Shown in pieces: positions 11,461 through 24,843 of a stretch of DNA of 64,000 nucleotides. Made by a program: the position numbers and the translations under genes. The stretch comes from Euborellia annulipes (taxonomy: Eukaryota; Arthropoda; Insecta; Dermaptera; Anisolabididae), in contig JAKCPI010012441.1 of assembly GCA_023213315.1 (NCBI GenBank), positions 62,001 through 126,000 on the forward strand. The letters run 5' to 3'. Each line of letters starts with the position of its first letter. Position 1 is the stretch's first letter. Below the pieces are notes generated by a model. The model saw only the letters and a program-made list of their open reading frames with translations, was not told where the DNA came from and searched no databases.

Positions 11461-11656
11461 ATGAATAAATACCGCCGTTATAGAACAAGCACAAAGTACG
11501 CTAAACTGCCAAAATAATTTTTTAGAGCTCGGGTAAAATCATGAATTAGGAAAGATACACTCTCAGGGGTACGAGAAAGTTAGAGAGAATTAATAAAATA
11601 TCATATACTGTACTTGTAAGTTTATAGCTTGTATAATAACTTTTCTAGGGTTACTT

Positions 11657-12437
11657 TGTTTTACTTTCTCTTACCTCTATATATGTTAATATATACAAAT
11701 ACATAGAAAGTATTGGATTCATGTCAAAAATTCGATCACGAGATTTTGATGGAAATACACGTTTTCAGGTCCCCTGAGTCCAAAAAAGTGGTTTTCGCAT
11801 CATGGTCAGTCTCTATGTGTGTGTGTCTGTGTTCAATTTTAAGCATGAAGGAATTGAGCTAAGAGGCTGAAATTTTATATTTAAGTTAGACACCTGGAGC
11901 GTAAAAATAATCTTTTAAACAAAATCGGCTAAAAAGTACTAGTACTTTACTGTTGTACTTTTTCTGTTTTTTTTTCCATTTTCTCAAAATTCGCTTTAAC
12001 TATTTTGATTAAAATTCAAAAATCATGGATAAGCCTATGTATTTTAATAAATTCATTACCCCTAAAAGGTCTCTGTAGCCGGAAAGGGTTTAAAAAAAAT
12101 CAAAATCGTTAGACTAAATTTTGGGAAATTCGAAAGAAAACTGAAAAAGTACATCAGTAAAGTACAAGTACTTTTGACCGATTTCGTTCAAAAGCTTTTA
12201 ACTTATAGTAACTAATAGTAAGTAACTTTAATATAAAATTTCAATGTCGTAGCTCATTTCGTTCATGCCTTAAATCACACATACACAGACAGACAGACCA
12301 ATTCGCGGAACTTTTTTGGGCTCAGGGAATCTCAAAACGTTTATTTATTATTATCAAAATCTCAACATCGATTTTTCACATGATCGTAATACTTTCTCAT
12401 TATATATTACATAATATATAGGTAAAAGAAAGTTTTT
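11657..12437. mobile_element. Two F1 fragments, head to head
   Basis: 11657-12040 is a minus-orientation F1 part starting ACTTTCTCTTACCTC. 12100-12437 is a plus-orientation part ending ATATAGGTAAAAGAAAGT. Between them is a TCTGTAGCCGGAAAGGGTTT piece related to 34.36 and 57.48 kb. Confidence 0.65.
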
Positions 12438-13144
12438 TGAGAGAAAATTTGTTCCCTTCTCATTCTTTCTCGAATTCTTATTTATGTCTATGAGATGTGT
12501 ATGGGAAAGCTTGATCTGTGATTTGATTTGATTTGATTCATTCGGAACATATTATCTACTTACAGCTCTTAATCAAAGTTATTTTTACTTTCGCTTGTTT
12601 CCATTGCCGCACCGTACCAGGGAATAATATTATCGAGTCACTTACATATCATTTTATTTGTATAGTATTGTCAATATTTCGACTGGCTCAACGCCAAAAA
12701 TTTGATTTGACATGAACCCATCAGTCAATGCAAAATTATTTAGATTTTAGAGAAGCATAGGGCATCCATTAAGATTATATTACATAAATCCCAAATTTCT
12801 ATGCCACTGCATTAGCGACAATTAAAAACTTCTTTGCACCTTGTTCTTAGGCAAAACTCTATAAGAACTGTCAAATCGTTGGCCTTTTGATTACTAGATT
12901 ATTTTTTTGAAAATTCTAGATATATAGACTTTATTTTGAATCAATTACTATTTATTTGGCATCCCTCTAAATGGGAGAAATTGAAATCCCTATTACCTAC
13001 TTTCCAGGAAATGATCTTTTCCGTTTTCTTGATCTTATTGTTTTATGCCAATACAATAAACAATACAAATTTTTATTCTAAATGTAATCTAATAAATCAA
13101 TCTTGATTGAGAACAAAAAAAGAAAATTACTTTGCTTAAAATTT

Positions 13145-13468
13145 TCATTTGCCATTTTTATATGTATTTAAATATTTTTTTAAAAAGTTTACGACGTCTT
13201 TCACTAGAAAAATAGTAGGCCTGTTCGGTTCGCATGCCAATACAGTATCATTTACACACATTGCCCTGCTTTCTGTTTGTTTCATTTTTTTCACACTAGC
13301 AAAACTTGCACCTTTTAACCAAGATAGCGTGCACTTTTTTACTATAAAATGTTTGTATTTATCTGAAATTTTTAACCTATATTCATCAGTAATTTTTTCG
13401 TCCAAAATGTTTAAAAAATATTCATCAAAATATTCAACTGTGTTTTTTTTGAGGTTGTAACAGTTAAA
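13145..13468 (-). pseudogene. Unidentified reverse-strand reading frame
   Basis: The minus strand is open through at least 100 codons, without a convincing ATG. The translation is Lys-rich with mixed, protein-like composition (DEKITDEYRLKISDKYKHF... TIFLVKDVVNFLKKYL) and stops at 13145. The + strand is also open here (103 codons) but reads as a hydrophobic shadow. I do not recognise a family. It may be a decayed transposon or retrocopy fragment. Splice sites were not evident. Confidence 0.25.
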
Positions 13469-13599
13469 AAAAATATTTGTGTGCGACCAGTCACAACAGA
13501 TTTTTTTGAATTTTATTAGAAATCAATCTTCATTTTCCTATGTTCAAGAATGTAATTACGATAATATAAAAAGGCCTTTGTATTATGTTAGATGGTGAA

Positions 13600-13800
13600 A
13601 CGTGTGCATCGTGCATTGCACATAGTGCAACGTGCATCATAAAATTCCCTTCCCCCACGAATAAAAGGGAATAAGGGAGTAAGGCACGCGTGCGAACCGG
13701 ATGTCGACGTCACATGGCCCACTTTCGGTGCATCTATACGATACGAACGGGGACTAGGCCCGGGCCTTCGATGCCCTCTTCCTTCATTCTGTTCTTGCAA
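13600..13800. promoter_or_regulatory. CpG-rich island with CRE-like site
   Basis: Direct repeats of GTGCAACGTGCATC-type sequence are followed by 13684-13775, dense in CpG (GCACGCGTGCG, GTCGACGTCAC, CCCGGGCC). GACGTCAC is half-CRE-like. No repeat copy is seen elsewhere in the window. Function is inferred only from composition. Confidence 0.25.
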
Positions 13801-14084
13801 TGCATACCATTCCTTCCCTACTTCCCCTACTTCTCCCTCTCTTGAATTTTTTGCTTGAAAAATTTTTTATTATTATTTATTTGCATCCTATATTAAAGTT
13901 ACGTTTATTATAAACAATCTTGAGAATACGCTTAATCAAATCAAAACATAATATCTAGTTGAACATACCATCTATTGCAATAGTATTGAGAATAAAGCCC
14001 GGAAGTTAGGCAGCCCAAATGGCAGCTGGTCTGTCTAAGAAATATCTTTTTCAAAGCAGGTAATTGAGCGATCGGCCTTTATTA

Positions 14085-14374
14085 CCATTTTTTTTTTTTT
14101 TTTTTTTTTTTAATAAAAACATTCACACTTTTTTCTCATTCGCACTCACACTCACACACACATTCACACAGTCTTTTCGGCAACTTAGGCCATTTAAGAC
14201 TTTGACGATAACCGTTGTAATATATATTATCTATTGTGGGTTCAGGCATTTATTTCTATTTAAGCCATCTGGTATCCAAATGGCTTAAATAAAATCATCG
14301 GACTCCCTGGGTCCGAACCCGCGACGTTTGGCATAGGAGGTAGGCACGCTACCTACTATGCCACACCCGGGGGC
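14085..14374 (-). repeat. tRNA-derived SINE, full length
   Basis: On the minus strand the head carries an A-box-like TGGCATAGTAGG and a B-box-like GGTTCGGACCC. It continues into a body with the GCCATTTGG...CCAAATGGC palindrome, then AAATGGCCTAAGTTGCC and a TGTGTGTGAATGTG tail ending in homopolymer. Confidence 0.8.
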
Positions 14375-14624
14375 CTTTATTACCATAAAAATTTATCTTT
14401 TTAATATATTAGTGAACGTGTACCATTTGGGCTGCCTAACTGCCGTGCTTTATTCTCAATACTATTGCAATAGATTGACATGTCAACTGTTCAGAAAATA
14501 CTACTAATTAAATTTAATTATAATCTCTGCTGTGACTTAACAAATAAATTGTAACATACATACAATATGTATATTGGGAAATTCATTAAACTATTGAGGT
14601 GCAAGTTGTGGCTGTAGATCTTTA

Positions 14625-14877
14625 GTTAAGGAATTATGGAGGTAAAGGAAGCCATGAAAAAAATACTGAATTCTTTACCAATCAGTTGCAGACGTTTATG
14701 CCCATTCTTAGTCCATTAATTGGTGTATATTTTGGCGACCAACTCTGAGCAAAATATACACCAATTAATGGACTGAGGATGGTACATAATAAATAGACCG
14801 AAATCTCTCAAGCTGATTTGTAAAGCACACAGAGCATTTTTTCTTGCTGCTTCTGCCTCCATACTCCTTTAACTAAA
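14625..14877. repeat. Foldback element with hammerhead-like arms (copy 5)
   Basis: Arms GGAGGTAAAGGAAGC... and ...CTTCTGCCTCCATACTCC surround a near-perfect palindrome of CATTAATTGGTGTATATTTTG. The right arm has CTGAGGATGG...GACCGAAA (14773-14800). The left arm core is destroyed. Confidence 0.6.
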
Positions 14878-15219
14878 ACTTTCGGCGGATGTTCAATAAC
14901 TTCCTTCCTCTAGGTCACCCATCCAGAGGTTGTATGCTTAGCTGCTTGGCATCTTGGTAGCTGTTATTCTTTCTTTTTGTTAGGTTTTTTTTAACAGTTC
15001 AACAATATAATAATTTATTGTTGATATAAATATAGGTATTACGATAGGAGGCATTTTTCCGGGAGACTCATATTCATTTAAACAGAGGATTAATGAATAG
15101 ATTCTGGCGGTTGGGGAGTCTTATTAATTTAATTCAAAAAATCTATCATTAATAAGGTGATGTTAGATTCTTTTTGTTTCATTTATATCTGTAATTCAGG
15201 CAACAATGGATGAAATAAA

Positions 15220-15275
15220 ATATTCTTTATTTGTCGACGTTTCGGTCGATAATCACGACCTTCCTTAGGACGAAA
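15220..15275 (-). ncRNA. Degenerate hammerhead-like motif
   Basis: On the minus strand it reads CTAAGGA, GGTCG...CGACC, GAAACGTCGAC. G5 is A. No inverted partner was found. Confidence 0.35.
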
Positions 15276-16086
15276 TAAATGTCACAAATTATACGATTGT
15301 GTACTAATTTTATAGATAATAAATTGTTGTGTATGTATTTGTGCCTCTTTTTTCAATATCAGTAAGAAAAGGCTCTAAGTTTCAGAAAACAGTTTAGAGA
15401 TGTTAATACATATTACACCTTTACGAGCTTATTCCCGTCAGAGACCCCGGTACCAGAAGTGCTGACTCTAGAGTAGTTTCCATTACTAAAATGCAACTTA
15501 TTGTGAAAATATTAGCCTTCAGAAAACTCTTGTCCATTTTCCTCGCCAGCTTTTGGAATAGTAGATAGGATTTTTAAAAAAATTCGCCCAGATTAAAAAA
15601 AAAAAAAAAAAATTATACATATAATAGCATAGACATGTATAAAGGGGCGTGACATGATTTCTGAACTTAATTTTTTTAGAGTGCCCTACTCTTCAGAATT
15701 TTATTTAGAAATAGAATATATCCTAGTTTTATCCGCTGCTAGGAAAGACAATCGAATCGACTGCGATTGCAGGTCTTTCTTTTTCCTTTTTTTTCCTGGT
15801 TTTCTCTTGCTATCCTCCCCCATTTCCTGCTTCATTGTCTTTTTGCACGCAAAGGGGGAGACAGACACCATCAAGACTTTCTCCTTCCTTGTCCAATGCT
15901 CGAAATTGCTCTAGGGACGATTACAAAATTAAAAAGAGAAAAAAAAAACAGAATTTCATTTCGAAAGAATAAAAAAAAAAATAATCTAAATTTTTTTTGT
16001 TTCATAAAAAAAAGCATGAGAAAATATAATAAATTTTTATTTAATTTAAAATTCTAATAAAGGACGTCTTTTCACAAAACAATTTT

Positions 16087-16474
16087 AAGGTGCGCGTCTC
16101 GAAAAGCCATTAGAACACGATTCAGTACCGAGTTACTCTAGGCGGCAAGAGATGGCGTTAGTTTTTCCATAGGGATTTATTCCATTTCATTTGAAAGATT
16201 CCAACTAATTAATTAACGGTAAAAAATTAATTATTTTTTAACACAATGATTACTAATTAAATTATCTATAAGATATAGAGCGAATTTTTTAAAAATATCT
16301 TTTATTTAATGCGATTAATCTAAAAAAAAAAATTATTTTTTCGAAAATCAAAAAAGGGCTTCTATAAGTTGTAGATATTTTAAATAGCTTTAATTAAAAA
16401 AAAATTGAGGTCGATAGCTTCAAAATTGTGGCCGCTGGAATCTCCCAAAATTAACACCCCGAGACGCGCACCTT
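16087..16474. mobile_element. MITE with 15-bp perfect TIR
   Basis: It begins AAGGTGCGCGTCTCG and ends with the exact inverse CGAGACGCGCACCTT. 388 bp, AT-rich interior, no ORF. Family not recognised and the TSD is unclear. Confidence 0.75.
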
Positions 16475-17392
16475 AAATAGATTATTCCTCGGAGAAATTT
16501 ATTTATTAATTTTAATTTAAATCCCAGAAAAAAAAAAAATTACCCAGGATTTCGGGTTCATTGATCGTCGTAAAAATTTTTCATGCATCCAAAACAAATT
16601 GATTGTATGTCGAAGTATTTATTTGAGGCTCATTAAATATATTTTCACCATTTATGCAATATTCAATTGAAATCGAATCTTTTAAAACAAATGAAACAAT
16701 TTTATTAAACATTATAAGTTTTTATGTGAAAATAAATATTTATTGAATCAATGTTTGTTATGTCTCTTGGTTTATTCAACACCTTTAATAGATTACATAT
16801 TAATAAAATACTAAAACAATTTGAATAGGTGTTTATATTGCAAATATTCTCTTTAATGTTTTTCGCTTCTCATGAAAAAGAGAAAAGGCCCCTATTTCAT
16901 TCATGTATTATATTGGTACGTCATAACTCAGTACTAATGCAACGCATATCTCATTTGATAATAGGTCTATATTTTTCAATCTTTCTCGGCAATAATTCAA
17001 GTACTACGTAAGCAAAATTTTGACTGTTTAAGCCTTCTCTTCTTTGTAACAGTGTTAAGTAAGCAAATCTTGCTTACGTTAATATTTAATTTATTGAATT
17101 TTTTTTTAAGAAACAAATTTTTATTTTAAAAATGCTTAATTAACCTCGAGATCTATAAATTTGAATAATATATTAATATTCAATAAATAACCTCCATACG
17201 GATTTGACTTATCAAGATATATTTAGGCTGGAGAACCTGAGTTTGCTTCCCGGGGGCCATGGGGTGCTTGGCTTACCAACAAATATACTTAGACTTATAT
17301 TAAATTAAAAATGCGTATTTAATCAACTAAATAAATAACCCAAATGTGATACCCCTTCACCTCTAAGCTGAACAGACCCCAATTTGTTATTT

Positions 17393-17668
17393 TTTTCTTT
17401 TTTTTTTTTAAATAATTAAAAACACATTTTTTTCTCATTCACACTCACACACACATTCACACTGTCTTTTCGGCAACTTAGGCCATTTAAGACTTTTACG
17501 ATAACCGTTGTATAAATAATTATATTTATTGGGGGTCCAGGCATTCTTATTTAAGCCATTTGGTATCCAATTGGCTTAAATAAAATCATCGGACTGCCTG
17601 GGGTCCGAACCCGCGACGTTTGGTATATGAGGTTAGCACGCTAACCTCTACGCCAAGCCCCGAGGGCA
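17393..17668 (-). repeat. tRNA-derived SINE with 12-bp TSD
   Basis: A full-length minus copy (head CCTCGGGGCTTGGCGTAGAGG, B box GGTTCGGACCC). It is flanked by AATTTGTTATTT at 17381-17392 and 17669-17680, a retrotransposition-style duplication. Confidence 0.85.
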
Positions 17669-17684
17669 ATTTGTTATTTATTAT

Positions 17685-17809
17685 TACATCTTTTTTTTTA
17701 AACATTCTACACTTTTTTCTCATTCACACTCACACTCACACACACATTCACACTGTCTTTTCGGCAACTCAGGCCATATAAGACATTAATCGATATCGAG
17801 ATTACGCCA

Positions 17810-17843
<34 letters not shown>
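17685..17843 (-). repeat. SINE tail fragment and poly-A tract
   Basis: The TGTGTGTGAGTGTGAATGAG tail and GAGTTGCCGAAAAGAC of the same SINE, next to a poly-A run of about 32 bases. The head is missing. Confidence 0.7.
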
Positions 17844-17844
<1 letters not shown>

Positions 17845-18413
17845 CCTTGAACGATTAATTAAAAACCTTTTTTTTTTTTAAATTGCTTTAACAATTAGAA
17901 AACTTTTTGAATTTATTTTTATTTATTAAATTTTTTTCTAATAAAAATAAATTATAATAAAAATATAAAGAAAGTAGTGCAATCGCAAAAAGTCGATGTT
18001 GAGATATTTTTTTTATTTTTTCATTTCACCTAAGCAAAAGTGAATCACAATCTTTTTACCGGGTAGAAAGTGAGCTTGAGGAAAAAGTACAGGTAACAAT
18101 TCACCCGCTTGTGATAAAAAAAAATTTGCATTTGCGTTTTCTATGCGGGTAAGCGGGCAGGTGAATGGCCCCTTCCCCCACCATTTCATAAAATAAAATC
18201 AGAGTATCAAATCATTACCAATCAGAAATTGCTTAATAAATAAAACAGAGCGAAAAGAAAAATGACTTGCATTGTTGCAACATTCTTAATGAGAAAATAA
18301 ATTAAACGTCATGATATTTATATACTTTCCTATAGACTCGTCAGGTATTTGTATTTATAATTAATTTATTTTAATGAATAATATCTGTTTATTAAAATAT
18401 TATTTAAAAATAT

Positions 18414-19893
18414 AAAATGACTCACTTTACTTTCTCTTACCCTATATATGAAATATAGAGAGAAAGTATTGAATTTCATGTCAAAAATTCTATGTCGAGA
18501 TTTTGATAAAAATACATGTTTTGAAATCTTCTGTGTATCTGTCTGTGAACAAAAAAAAAATATCTCAAGAACGAAAAGAGCTAAAAGATTGAAACTCTCT
18601 ATTTAATTTAGGTCCACTACTGGAGCGTAAAAATAAGTTTTTATAATAAAATCAGTCAAAGAGTACTAGTACATTTTACTAGTGTACTTTTTCAGTTAAT
18701 TTTTTTTTGATTTTTTCAAAATTTACTTTGGAGCAATTTTTATTAAAATTCAAAAAGTCAATTATTTTTAGTTCCTCTTTAAAATGTATATTCTCATTTT
18801 CCCCTCAGTACCCTACTATATTTATTTGTTTCCAAGATTATTTTTCTAAATGATACTTTTCTACTTCTCCTGTGTGCCTGCTGCTTTTCTCTCTAAGTTC
18901 AGTTTCCATACAAATCGATGAATTATTTAAATCATTTTGATTTAAATAAATATTCACTGTTACAGTATATAAATACGATAAACATATGACCCAAAAAATT
19001 TCAAAGCCGTGGCTTTAGAACAGCGATAGAAGTCTCACTTTTTGTCCTAGAGATATGAGGTTCGCTTCCAGTTCGGAACGATAAAAATCTAATAAATGGA
19101 ATGAAAATGACCTCGACATCGAATTTTTGACATGAATCCAATACTTTCTCTCTATATATATATTACATATATACATAGGTAAGAGAAAGTAAAATATAAA
19201 ATGACTCACTTTACTTTCTCTTACCCTATATATGAAATATAGAGAGAAAGTATTGAATTTATGTCAAAAATTCGATGTCGAGATTTTGATAGAAATACAT
19301 GTTTTGAGATCTTCTGTGTATCTATCTGTGAACAAAATATCTCAAGAACGAAAAGAGCTAAAAGATTGAAACTCTATATTTAATTTAGGTCCACTACTGG
19401 AGCGTAAAAATAAGTTTTTAAATAAAATCGGTCAAAGAGTACTAGTACTTTACTGGTGTACTTTTTCAGTTTTTTTTTTCGATTTTTTCAAAATTCACTC
19501 TAACACTTTTGATTAAAATTCAAAATTCAATTATTTTTTAGTTCCTCTTTAAAATGTATATTCTCATTTTCCCCTCAATACCCTACTATATTTATTTATT
19601 TTATTTCCAAGATTATTTTTCTAAATAATACTTTTCTACTTCTCCTCTCTGCCTGCTGGTTTTCTCTCTAAGTTCAGTTTCCATACAAATCGATGAATTA
19701 TTTAAATCATTTTGATTTAAATAAATATTCACTGCTACAGTATATAAATACGATAAACATATGACCCAAAAAATTTCAAAGCCGTTGCTTTAGAACAGCG
19801 ATAGAGGTCTCACTTTTTGTCCTAGAGATATGAGGTTCGCTTCCAGTTCGGAACCATAAAAATCTAATAAATGGAATGAAAATGACCTCAGAC
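18414..19893 (-). repeat. Tandem duplication of an F1-plus-SINE2 block
   Basis: 18414-19113 and 19197-19893 are about 95% alike. Each starts with a minus F1 terminus (ACTTTCTCTTACCCTATATATG) and ends in a tRNA-like SINE2 part. 19117-19192 between them is the opposite-orientation F1 right terminus. The duplicated unit is about 780 bp. Confidence 0.75.
18990..19113 (+). repeat. Second tRNA-like SINE (SINE2)
   Basis: AGCCGTGGCTTTAGAACAGC resembles an A box and GAGGTTCGCTTCC a B box. Copies are at 19775-19893 and 31190-31325. The tail GGGACGGGGTCTAAATGACC recurs at 42445 and 41205. Confidence 0.5.
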
Positions 19894-21678
19894 TAAAAAT
19901 TTTTATTATTTCATTTTTCATGGTCAGAGATTCCCGATTCTGAATGAGCCTTTAGATCAGATATAAATCGATTAAACAATCGCTAAGCTAAAGATAATAT
20001 TAATAATTTATTCCTTAATTGTGTAGTTCCGGGTTGACCGAGTTGGAGCTCGGTGTTTTTATTTTTCGAGAAAATTTAGGAAAAACTAAAAAAGTACATT
20101 AGAAAAATACTAGTACTCGACACATTCGAAAGACGAAAGCTAGCCTAATTTCATATTGGACCAGAAATAGTATGTAGACCCTATTTAAAATTTGAAAGAA
20201 ATAGTTAAAACGAATTTCGAGAAAAATGGAAAAAACTAAAAAAGTACATCAGTAAAGTACAAATACTCGAGTTTTCACAAAGACCAGACCTAACGTAATT
20301 TGTTTTCTATGCCGGATATATATATATATTTAAAATTTTTATATATATATATATACATTTAAAATTTGAAAGAAACCTTTAAAGCGAATTTCAAGGAAAA
20401 TGGAAAAAACTAAAAATAGTACATCAATAAAGTACTAGTACCCAAATTTTCTCAGAAGTGAGACCTAGTGCAATTTCATTTTCATTCCGAAAATAGTATG
20501 CATTTAAAATTTACAAAAAAAAATCGTTAGAGCCGTTTTTGAGAACTGATGTGCTTACAAATTATATTTATTTGTAAACATATTACATTGCTCGTTTAAT
20601 AGTAAAAAATAAAATAAGATATGGCCTTATGTGCCGAGAGACAAAATCGATTCTAGGTTATATCAAATTAAATGCAAGAACGCTTTTTCTTCCTGAATGA
20701 AAATGTGCTCAAAATACATTATTTTTAATTGTTATAAATAAATGTAATTCAAGAACTTGACTTCCTTTTGCGTGTAAAAAATTCTTAAGAATTTTCTTAC
20801 TGCATGTCGTTATTTCCTAGTTGGTTGCGCAAATCGAAACAAAATCTGCCCGAGCAAAAAGCATTCAGTTAATAAATTAACTTAATAGCCATGTGTTTGT
20901 TATTTGTTGATACATAGCTGGCGTCTGACTGACATCATCGCTAAGAAAACGAGACAGAGAAATTAAAAAAAAAATAATAATAATAAAGAAAATAAACTTC
21001 TTGATCGAAAATACGATACTTATTATTTTATAGTTAGGATACTTATCTACTACTTATCTGGTAATTATTTTTTTACTCGTCTTGAACTTAGAGAAAATAT
21101 ACAATTGGTTGGAGTTTGTTTCTTTGAGTCTTAACTTGCGTGTTATGAAAATATAAAACTTAACTGGTCCAGTTTGTTGATATTTTCTGCTTTTTTTTTG
21201 AAGGTCATTATCCTGATTTGATAAATTTTCAAAATTAAAGGGGATGTGAATTAATTCCATCTTTATTTAGTCGCTGTTTCTTATTGTTTGGCTATTACAG
21301 CTCTTCCTATCAAATTTTTATAATTCTTCAAAATCCTTATAAGCTTGTTTTTGTTCTGTTTTTTACGTTTTTTTTTTTTTTTTTTTTTTTATTTAGCCAT
21401 TGGTAATCCGAACGCTTGAATAATCAGAACACGTCCGACAATTTATATTACCGTGACCTGACTGAATAAATTTTGGTTATCTTAATTTTATTTTGTTATT
21501 TAGAGAGTTTATTAAATTCTACCATTTCATTAAAGAATGAATAGGAAATCAAGTTTTTTTTATTTACCTAAAATTTCATTTTAAAATTGAACCCTTGGCC
21601 AAAATTACCCCGTCAATCTAAAATTGACCAAAATAGACCACCCCTGCTGTAAATTTACACCATTTAATGTAAATTATT

Positions 21679-22115
21679 GCCCTCGGGGCTTGGCGTAGAG
21701 CTGTGCTAACCTCGTATACCAAACGTGGCGGGTTCGGACCCCAGTCAGTCCGATGATTTTATTTAAGCCACTTGGATACCAAATGGCTTAAATAAGAATG
21801 CCTGGACCCCAAATAAATTTATATTATATAAATACGAGTATCGTTTAAAGTCTTAAATGGCCTAAGTTGCCGAAAAGACTATGTGTATGTGTGTGTGAAT
21901 GAGAAAAAAGTGTGATACTTATTATGTTAATTACGATATTTTTGATTAGCCTATTTTTATTTATATAAAAAAATTCATTTATTAAACATTAAAAAAAAAT
22001 CATTGCCCCTGGTTATTAGGCATCCAAACGCACATCTGAACCAGGCGAACGTACTCGTCTCTAATCAGCGACTTCGGGCCATTTGATTCACTTCTTGAAA
22101 ACTAGCAAACTTATT
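21679..22115 (+). repeat. SINE plus extended 200-bp block
   Basis: The SINE part 21679-21913 is followed by GTGATACTTATTATG... and CATTGCCCCTGGTTATTAGG. All of it recurs collinearly at 36470-36890, so the copies share more than the SINE. Confidence 0.75.
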
Positions 22116-22404
22116 CGACCAATAGCAAATCATTGATCTAGTAAACAAGAACTCACTAAATATTCGAGTTAAAAAATGAGTTTTTTCACATCTAACTAGC
22201 TATCTGATGTATAAAGAGTGTGAAGAAAGTCATAGTCAACTAAATTATCCGAGTGATAGTTTTTTTTTTTTTTTATTGTTGGACTTCAAGGCCATACAAT
22301 TCCTCATTACAATATTTTATAATACAAAAACATAGTATAAAACATGATACAAAAACATAGTATAAAAACATTAAACAAGAATACCGAGTGATAGATAGTT
22401 AATT

Positions 22405-22835
22405 AAAAGTATGGGGAAATATTTATATTTTGTTACCATGGCAACCATTTCTTCTATCTCTCCTATGAAGTAAAGTGTTCTTCAGAAGATAAGAGCATCT
22501 AAAAAATAATTGATTTTTGAATTTTAATCAAAATCGTTGGAGTGAATTTTGACTAAATCGAAAAAAAACTGAAAAAGTACATCTCTAAAGTACTAGTACT
22601 TTTTGGCCGATTTTGATTAAAAGCTTATTTTCACGCTCCTGGAGGGTGTCTAACTTAAATATAAAATTTCAACCACAATTCCTTCATGCTTAAAATTGGA
22701 TACAGACAGACAGACCATGTCGCGAAAACCACTTTTTTTGATTCAGCGAACTTCAAAACGTGTATATCCATCAAAATCTCGACATGAATTCAATACTCTC
22801 TCTCTATAACATATATAGAGGTAAGAGAAATTAAA
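22405..22835 (+). mobile_element. F1 element, left end lost
   Basis: Begins at the TTACCATGGCAACC block and runs to the right terminus ATATATAGAGGTAAGAG. The left hairpin is absent. Confidence 0.7.
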
Positions 22836-23902
22836 AAATTTAGTGGCCATATCATTTATAAAAGCGTTCAGAATTTTAAAGCAATATTTTTTTTAAAGTA
22901 ATTAATATCTAATACATGTTTGGGTTCTTTTTAACCGCAGCTAGAGCTGATAGGCGCGGCAGTTAAGTTGTATAGATATATAGAGACAGATTTTTGTTAG
23001 TTGATTGAATACCGAATTTTTTTTTTTTTATTCCACAATATTGACGACTATATCCCTCTTTCTCTCTCACTATCTAAATTCTAGTTAACATAGAATAGAG
23101 AGAAAAAGAGAGATGGGATGCTGGCAGTTGGACGTTTGACCGTCTGTTTTGGCGTGTATCTCTCCGACACGGACGAACGACTACATCAAATAGCTTCGAT
23201 AATAAATTTAATCTGCCAAGTAAATCGATCCGAACAGACAAAAAGTTAATAAAAAAAAAAAAGTTCATCTCTTTTTAGATGAATAAAAGTCTTGTTAGAA
23301 ATCAAAGGGATATTGTTAGTTTTCGTTTGTTCACGACCCTATCAGGGAATATGAGGGTTTTTATTTAATTTTATATTCATACTTTTAAATATATATGAAA
23401 GTAGCCAGCTATTGAGATGGTAAAATTGTAAGAAATTGTACTATGTTGCGTCTTGTAGGCTGTTCTAAAAATTAGCGTGCTCTGCTGTAGGGATTGAATT
23501 TATTATATTGTATTTAGAATACAACAATTCAATGAATACCGGGGACGTTCCACACGCTGATTGCTCGGAGTCCCCAATCCGAGCTTTAGCTGCGCTGCTG
23601 ACTCGTAAAAATAGATAATATTCATCGGTTTTTATAATTCTTTGCAATTTTCAAATGCTTTCAAGTAGAAGTTCAACCATCAATCGAAATTTCCAAGGGG
23701 ATGATTGGCCAAAGGATTAATTTTTTGAACTTTTGATCCCACAATTAGCTTTCCGGCTTGTCAAGCTGAAGAAAAAGGCACCAGATTATGAAACAGATAT
23801 AGTGAGTTGTGAAAATTTTTTATATGATCAGGATTCGTAGGATGTTGCAGGCAGAAATTTAAAAAAAAAAAGTAAAAATAATTTTATTTTATTTTCTATT
23901 CT

Positions 23903-23942
23903 CCGAATTTTTGGTCACCAATCACGACCTTCATCAGGGCCA
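23903..23942 (-). ncRNA. Degenerate hammerhead-like motif
   Basis: On the minus strand CTGATGA is followed by GGTC...GACC and then AAAA instead of GAAA. No partner arm was found. Confidence 0.3.
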
Positions 23943-24083
23943 GCGGCGTAACTAGCCTTTGAGGGCGGGGGGGGGGGGGGCAAATCTCAACTGGGTCGCC
24001 GTTTTTCGTTCGAGCTTTTTTTTAGTAGGCTATACAAATCTCTATAGTTCATATGACGTGACACCTGTTAATATATTACTTCA

Positions 24084-24209
24084 AATTGTCTGTAGTTGTT
24101 TTCAGGCGCTAGCCCAATAAAATTCTCTTGAAATGAATTGAGAAATAATTCTTCAATTCCCTCTCCAGCACACTATTCTGCTAGCGCCTGAAAACAACTA
24201 CAGACAATT
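24084..24209. repeat. Foldback repeat with 30-bp perfect arms
   Basis: AATTGTCTGTAGTTG...GGCGCTAGC (24084-24113) is exactly inverted at 24180-24209, around a 66-bp spacer. Confidence 0.75.
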
Positions 24210-24731
24210 CTAAGTGAGAAGTATACAAATCTCATTTGACCTTTTTTTTTTCAAGTATTCGAATTTTTCTCTGGATTTGTAAAATGAATTTATTGTGAAA
24301 TTCAAAAAAAAAAAAAGCCGGAGATTTAGGTAAAAAGCCTGAAAGCCGGATGCCCTAGGGCGCCTATGTCGGTATTGAGGGGCACCCAAAGGCTTGATAA
24401 ATTAAAATCACCATCAGAAAGAGTCAAGCAATCCATATACTTGCCGGCTTGCATTTTCCTCCGGCCTGTTTTGTCTTTTATTCAGTATATATGCCGATCA
24501 TTAATTTTTGTTAAGCTCCTTTTATTTTATTTTATTCTATATCGGAAATCGCAAGGGCTGGGTAAATTTGTTCATTATTGGCGAATCCATCTAATAGCAG
24601 AAAATCAGCCAAATTTCCCGTTGATAATAGATTAATAATAGACTACTACTCTATAATATATCTGATTGGATGTTATATTACATAGAGATATAGGGATATT
24701 ATTATTATTTGCCTTGATATTAAACTGTTCA

Positions 24732-24843
24732 AACCCTTATTTGGCCAAATGGTTGCCTAACCGTGAAATGCACGGCGCTTTGTAAAATGAATAAACTTGT
24801 CGTACATAATTCGGCTTGTCAATCGTTTTGCCAAATAAGGGTT
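24732..24843. repeat. Short inverted repeat
   Basis: AACCCTTATTTGGC-type arms of about 18 bp, with a mismatch, flank an 80-bp spacer. Confidence 0.5.
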
